The position numbers and the translations under genes were made by a program. Shown here in pieces: positions 15,249-18,576 of a stretch of 18,576 bases of DNA (position 1 is the stretch's first letter; each line of letters opens with the position of its first letter). The notes below the pieces were generated by a model. The model was not told the DNA's origin and did no database searches. It saw nothing but the letters and a program-made list of their open reading frames with translations. The stretch is from assembly GCA_023436495.1 (NCBI GenBank), contig JAEZIT010000132.1, positions 1 through 18,576 of the forward strand. Reading direction: 5' to 3'. Origin of the DNA: Acidobacteriota bacterium (GTDB lineage Bacteria; Acidobacteriota; Blastocatellia; Pyrinomonadales; Pyrinomonadaceae).

Positions 15249-15502
15249 TGTTGATGACAATATTCAACCCCGGCGTTTTCGGCCTTGTCGTTAAGCTTGA
15301 CCAACTTTTGGAAACGCTGCTGACGACACTCATATTCGTTTCGATCGGCTTGGTTTTCTTTTGCGTCGCCTATGCGATCCTGAGCCGCGTTTTCCATCTT
15401 CATAAGGAGATCGAAGAGGACCAAAACACCGCCCTCGGCATCGTAATCGGCGCTATCATGATCGGCATCGCGATCATCATCGCCGCCGCGATCCAGGGAT
15501 AA
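15245..15502 (+). CDS. DUF350 membrane protein
   Basis: This 85-residue protein has two hydrophobic helices (about 24-47 and 63-83) joined by the charged HKEIEEDQN loop. It ends in the typical GIVIGAIMIGIAIIIAAAI helix of DUF350. Many DUF350 proteins carry two or more such units, and this one has one, so it probably works as an oligomer. GGAGG at 15237-15241 is 3 nt from the ATG at 15245 and 6 nt from the ATG at 15248. The second start is therefore equally plausible and would shorten the protein by one residue. The gene overlaps the preceding small peptide gene and is followed after 79 nt by the SpeE-like gene. DUF350 genes in other bacteria occur in envelope-stress and polyamine-synthase neighbourhoods. 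The activity is unknown. Confidence 0.9.
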   Translation: MMLMTIFNPGVFGLVVKLDQLLETLLTTLIFVSIGLVFFCVAYAILSRVFHLHKEIEEDQNTALGIVIGAIMIGIAIIIAAAIQG

Positions 15503-15505
15503 TGC

Positions 15506-15555
15506 ACGAAACGGACGTGATCGGCCGGCGGGCAATTTTCATCGCGTCCGTTCGT
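15506..15555 (+). other. Inverted repeat between the DUF350 and SpeE-like genes
   Basis: ACGAAACGGACG (15506-15517) can pair with CGTCCGTTCGT (15545-15555) with one bulged A, enclosing a 27-nt GC-rich loop. No T-run follows, so it is not a classic terminator. It fills most of the only sizeable gap in the early part of the cluster. It could stabilise the mRNA, tune SpeE translation, or be chance. Confidence 0.45.
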
Positions 15556-15581
15556 CTTGCTTCCGCACGTGTCTCAGAAGT

Positions 15582-17105
15582 ATGAAGATGCGCACGCCTC
15601 TTTTATTCCTCAATGTCATTGTCATCGCGACATGCGGGCTTATCTATGAGCTGATCGCCGGCACTTTGTCGAGCTATGTGCTCGGCGATTCCGTCACACA
15701 GTTTTCGCTTATCATCGGCATCTACCTTTTTGCGATGGGCGTCGGGTCGTGGATGTCGCGGTTCATCGACAAGCACATCGCCGAAAAATTCGTCGATATC
15801 GAACTCGGGGTCGCTCTGCTCGGCGGGCTTTCCGCGCCGCTGCTTTTCCTAACGTTCGCCTACGTTTCGTATTTCGGAATAATTCTTTACAGCATGGTAT
15901 TCCTGATCGGGATGCTCGTCGGCCTGGAAATACCGCTGCTGATGCGCATTCTCAAAGACGAGCTCGATTTTAAAGAGCTGGTCTCGCGCGTGCTTGCGCT
16001 CGACTACATCGGAGCTCTGGCCGCGTCACTTATGTTCCCGCTGTTCCTCGTCCCGCACCTGGGCCTGAACCGCACTTCGCTTCTGTTCGGGATGTTGAAC
16101 GCCGGTGTAGCCATTTGGGCGACGTGGCTGCTCGAACCTCTGATCAAACGCAACATCACGCTGCTGCGCGTCAAAGGTTTCGTCGTTATCGTACTGCTCG
16201 CTATCGCCTTTATCAAAGCCGATTCTCTTACCACACTCGCCGAAGACGGATTGTTCACCGACAACATCGTTTACACAAAGACCTCACCGTACCAACGCAT
16301 AGTCGTTACCAAGGGAAAGACCGGCCACGCGCTGTTCCTGAACGGCAATTTGCAATTCAATTCATTCGACGAATACCGCTATCACGAAGCCCTCGTTCAT
16401 CCGGCATTTGCCGCGTACGAAGGGACGCCGAAACGCATTCTCGTCCTCGGCGGCGGCGACGGCCTCGCGCTCCGCGAGATCCTAAAATATCCGTCGGTCG
16501 AAACCGTGACGCTTGTCGACCTCGATCCGGAAATGACCGGCTTGTCGCGAAAATTTCCGCCGCTGGCTGAGCTGAATAGGCATTCCTTCGATGATCCGCG
16601 TGTGTCCGTCGTTAACGGTGATGCGTTCGTTTGGCTCGACGGCAGCGACGCCGAACCGTTTGACATAGCCATCGTCGATTTTCCCGACCCGAACAATTTC
16701 GCGCTCGGAAAACTCTATTCGACTCGTTTCTATAACTTGCTGAAACAAAAGCTTAAACCCGACTCCGCCGTCGTGATCCAATGCACATCGCCGCTGATCG
16801 CTCGAAAGTCTTATTGGTCCATAATCAAAACGCTCGAGGCCACGGGCTTCTCAGTTAAACCCTTTCAGACGACCGTCCCGAGCTTTGGCATCTGGGGCTA
16901 TGCCCTCGCGAAGCTGCAGCCGTTCGAAACACCCAAAAACCCGCCCGCAGGCATCGATCTGAAATTCCTGAATGACAACTCATTCGCATCCATGTTCGAA
17001 CTTTCCAGCGATATTACAATGCCCGACGAAGAGATCGAAATTAACCGGCTGGATAATCAGGCACTAGTGAGGTACTACGAATCGGAATGGCGTAGGTTTG
17101 AATAA
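15582..17105 (+). CDS. Membrane-embedded spermidine-synthase-like aminopropyltransferase
   Basis: This 507-residue protein joins an N-terminal membrane domain (about seven hydrophobic segments, residues 1-210) to a C-terminal spermidine/spermine synthase domain. The catalytic part keeps FNSFDEYRYHEALVHP (about 259-274), the nucleotide-binding GGGDG (290-294) and the acidic ribose-binding VDLDPE (312-317). It also keeps VDFPDPNN (365-372), whose Asp pair matches the DxxDP catalytic motif. Cytosolic SpeE is about 280-300 residues without the membrane part. With speD in the same cluster, aminopropyl transfer from decarboxylated S-adenosylmethionine is the likely reaction. The acceptor could be putrescine or a different, membrane-linked amine. 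The membrane-fused form is recurrently found next to DUF350 and DUF4178 genes. The ATG has only a weak ribosome site. No symbol is assigned because the acceptor is unknown. Confidence 0.88.
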   Translation: MKMRTPLLFLNVIVIATCGLIYELIAGTLSSYVLGDSVTQFSLIIGIYLFAMGVGSWMSRFIDKHIAEKFVDIELGVALLGGLSAPLLFLTFAYVSYFGIILYSMVFLIGMLVGLEIPLLMRILKDELDFKELVSRVLALDYIGALAASLMFPLFLVPHLGLNRTSLLFGMLNAGVAIWATWLLEPLIKRNITLLRVKGFVVIVLLAIAFIKADSLTTLAEDGLFTDNIVYTKTSPYQRIVVTKGKTGHALFLNGNLQFNSFDEYRYHEALVHPAFAAYEGTPKRILVLGGGDGLALREILKYPSVETVTLVDLDPEMTGLSRKFPPLAELNRHSFDDPRVSVVNGDAFVWLDGSDAEPFDIAIVDFPDPNNFALGKLYSTRFYNLLKQKLKPDSAVVIQCTSPLIARKSYWSIIKTLEATGFSVKPFQTTVPSFGIWGYALAKLQPFETPKNPPAGIDLKFLNDNSFASMFELSSDITMPDEEIEINRLDNQALVRYYESEWRRFE

Positions 17106-17111
17106 GAAATT

Positions 17112-17139
17112 AACAGGGATCAAGGAGATAAAGGAGATA
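17112..17139 (+). repeat. Left inverted repeat flanking the GxxExxY gene
   Basis: This 28-nt arm begins AACAGGGAT and matches the reverse complement of 17670-17697 at 24 of 28 positions, counted by eye. It starts 7 nt after the SpeE-like stop codon and ends 11 nt before the GxxExxY ATG, and also carries an AGGAG that may serve as that gene's ribosome site. Confidence 0.75.
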
Positions 17140-17150
17140 CTGCGGAAATA

Positions 17151-17567
17151 ATGCTCTACGAAGGACTAACAAGTAAAATTCTCGAGGCTTGTTTTGAGGT
17201 CAGCAATGAATTAGGGATCGGGTATGTTGAATCTGTATATGAAAAAGCGCTGCTTATTGCTCTAAAGCAAAAACGGATCTTCGCTGAGTCGCAGGTTCCG
17301 CTAAAGGTCCAGTTCCGAGGCATAATCGTTGGCGATTTCTACGCAGATATGATCGTCGAGCAAAAGGTGATCCTTGAACTCAAGGCGGTCGAAAATCTTG
17401 TGAAAGAACATAACGCTCAATTGCTGAACTATCTTAAGGCAACCGGATTTGAAGTGGGAATGGTCATTAATTTTGGAACCGCCAAACTGCAGTACCGTCG
17501 ATTCAATAACCGTTTCAATAATCGAACGGATATGCACACCGCGCTTCGTGACCTTTTAGAGAATTAA
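17151..17567 (+). CDS. GxxExxY family protein (PD-(D/E)xK nuclease-like)
   Basis: This 138-residue protein carries the family motif GYVESVY (G24, E27, Y30). It also has a PD-(D/E)xK-type core, with D66 in FYADMIV, ELK at 76-78 and Q90 in HNAQLLNYLKATG, followed by VINFG. GxxExxY proteins are short, often present in many copies per genome, and of unproven function. The fold suggests nuclease ancestry. Codon use looks more AT-rich than that of neighbouring genes. The gene sits between the SpeE-like and flavoprotein genes inside 28-nt imperfect inverted repeats, and appears to be an inserted passenger. The C-terminus contains a small duplication (RFNNRFNNR). Confidence 0.92.
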   Translation: MLYEGLTSKILEACFEVSNELGIGYVESVYEKALLIALKQKRIFAESQVPLKVQFRGIIVGDFYADMIVEQKVILELKAVENLVKEHNAQLLNYLKATGFEVGMVINFGTAKLQYRRFNNRFNNRTDMHTALRDLLEN

Positions 17568-17669
17568 TTTGCCTGAAACTGCTTTATCACCGTTAATGGC
17601 GGTTGAAGAATAATTTCGATGAACAGGATGAGCAGCATAGCCGCCAGAGGAACTTGTAATAAGTCTTCA

Positions 17670-17697
17670 TATCCTCTTTATCTACTTTATCCCTGTT
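17670..17697 (-). repeat. Right inverted repeat flanking the GxxExxY gene
   Basis: This arm is the reverse complement of 17112-17139 with four mismatches, ending in CCCTGTT. It stops only 8 nt before the GTG start of the flavoprotein gene. Between the GxxExxY stop and this arm (17568-17669) I see no gene, only a short TGGCGG/CCGCCA inverted pair and a GAACAGGATGAGCAG segment. Confidence 0.75.
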
Positions 17698-17705
17698 GAA
17701 ACACC

Positions 17706-18576
17706 GTGAAATTTACGAGGCGTGAAATTGTAGCCACCTTTCTCGGGGCGCCGTTTGCTTTGGCGGCGTGCAGGGACACGTCCGCGCGGAGATTTCCGGA
17801 GGGCGAGATCGTCGGGCAGAGTGACGCGATCGGCCATATCATTCGCGAAAACAGGAACTTCGAAGTGCCGCCCGACAATTGGAAAAGCGTCAAAACGGTG
17901 ATAGTTGGCGGCGGCATTGCCGGATTGTCCGCCGGGTGGAAACTCCGAAGAGAAGGTTTCGACGACTTCGTGCTGCTCGAACTCGAACGGGACCTCGGCG
18001 GAACATCACGCAGTGGCCAAGGGAATCTTGTTTCATATCCCTGGGGAGCTCATTATTTGCCGGTTCCATTTCGTGAGAACAAGGAACTGATCGGGCTTCT
18101 CGACGAAATGGCCCTGAGCGAAGGCAGGACCGCCGGCGGCGATCTGATCATTAAGGAACAATATCTCTGCCGCGACCCCGAGGAGCGCGTTTTTTACAAA
18201 GGCCGCTGGTATGACGGCCTATACCTGCGCGCCGGCGAAAGCGAAGAGGACAAGAGGCAATACGCCGAGTTTCAAAAACAGATCGACCATTGGGTGAATT
18301 GGCGCGACGCGACGGGCAGACGCGCGTTCGTCGTACCAGTCGCGAATTGCTCAACGGATGCGGAAGCAACGTCGCTCGACACTATCTCGTTTGCCGAGTG
18401 GCTGCGGCTGAACGGGTTCACTTCGGAGCGGCTGATCTGGTATTGCGATTACGCCTGCCGCGACGATTACGGGTTAAAGCTCGATCAGACCTCCGCCTGG
18501 GCAGGGCTGTTCTATTTCTGTTCGCGCGTGGCCAAAATCTGCGATGAATCGCAGCCGTTCATCACATTTCCCGAAG
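17706..18576 (+). CDS. Exported FAD-dependent oxidoreductase, Tat-type lipoprotein signal (partial)
   Basis: The frame runs from a GTG to the window edge (290 residues seen), so the C-terminus is missing. The N-terminus reads KFTRREIVATFLG, a twin-arginine-like signal (R5, R6). It is followed by a hydrophobic stretch and a good lipobox LAAC (Cys-22), predicting export of a folded lipoprotein. The dinucleotide-binding motif VIVGGGIAGLSAGWKL (65-80) and the following ELERDLGGTSRSG are typical of FAD-dependent amine oxidase/phytoene-desaturase-like proteins. GTG is the first usable start, because a TGA lies in frame at 17697-17699. No ribosome site precedes it, perhaps because the inverted repeat of the inserted GxxExxY unit abuts the gene. 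As the last visible member of the speD-speE cluster it could oxidise the cluster's amine product outside the cytoplasm, but this is inference. Confidence 0.85.
   Translation, partial: MKFTRREIVATFLGAPFALAACRDTSARRFPEGEIVGQSDAIGHIIRENRNFEVPPDNWKSVKTVIVGGGIAGLSAGWKLRREGFDDFVLLELERDLGGTSRSGQGNLVSYPWGAHYLPVPFRENKELIGLLDEMALSEGRTAGGDLIIKEQYLCRDPEERVFYKGRWYDGLYLRAGESEEDKRQYAEFQKQIDHWVNWRDATGRRAFVVPVANCSTDAEATSLDTISFAEWLRLNGFTSERLIWYCDYACRDDYGLKLDQTSAWAGLFYFCSRVAKICDESQPFITFPE

Noticed and set aside
17568..17669. Possible extra small gene between the GxxExxY gene and the right repeat arm
   Set aside because: Only short frames with no ribosome site; a small inverted pair and repeat-like sequence are all that is seen.
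1..18576. CRISPR arrays, tRNA or rRNA genes, phage or transposase genes
   Set aside because: No regularly spaced repeats, cloverleaf-like sequences or recognisable recombinase motifs were seen by eye; a covariance-model scan would be needed to exclude small RNAs.

Overview
The window looks like chromosomal DNA from a GC-rich bacterium. The mix of genes (futalosine-type menaquinone enzyme, CAT-family permease, PpiD-like foldase, paired GCTAAAGC palindromes) would suit an Acidobacteriota/Blastocatellia-type genome, but no rRNA or marker gene is present, so this placement is a guess. I saw no tRNA, rRNA, CRISPR array or transposase gene.

Layout. (1) 60-5091: a PLP-dependent aromatic-type amino-acid decarboxylase on the minus strand faces away from two tandem APC-superfamily amino-acid permeases on the plus strand, one LAT/SteT-like and one CAT-like. 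They share a short AT-rich intergenic region and look like an amino-acid uptake/decarboxylation or exchange module. (2) 5092-7588: two facing intrinsic terminators, then a PpiD-like membrane-anchored peptidyl-prolyl isomerase. (3) 7589-12686: housekeeping and small genes: NAD kinase; a minus-strand operon of a cyclase/kynurenine-formamidase-like hydrolase, an alkyltransferase-like (ATL) DNA repair protein and a small unknown gene that lacks a proper start; a small GNAT protein followed by mqnA; then a minus-strand lipoprotein and YdeI-like pair and a tiny membrane peptide. (4) 12781-18576: a compact plus-strand cluster: speD, a double zinc-ribbon/double DUF4178 membrane protein, a 49-residue membrane peptide, a DUF350 membrane protein, a membrane-embedded spermidine-synthase-like enzyme, and a Tat-signal lipoprotein flavin oxidoreductase that runs off the window.

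Region 4 is the most interesting part. SpeD makes decarboxylated S-adenosylmethionine, the aminopropyl donor. The SpeE-like protein would transfer aminopropyl groups, but its catalytic domain is fused to a membrane domain of several segments. The neighbouring genes are almost all membrane proteins of unknown function, and the last gene encodes an exported flavoprotein. The first gene pairs overlap or sit within about 10 nt, so they are probably translated as one unit. This points to a membrane-associated polyamine-type chemistry whose acceptor and purpose are unknown. A GxxExxY (PD-(D/E)xK-like) gene bounded by imperfect 28-nt inverted repeats sits between the SpeE-like and flavoprotein genes and looks like a later insertion into this operon.
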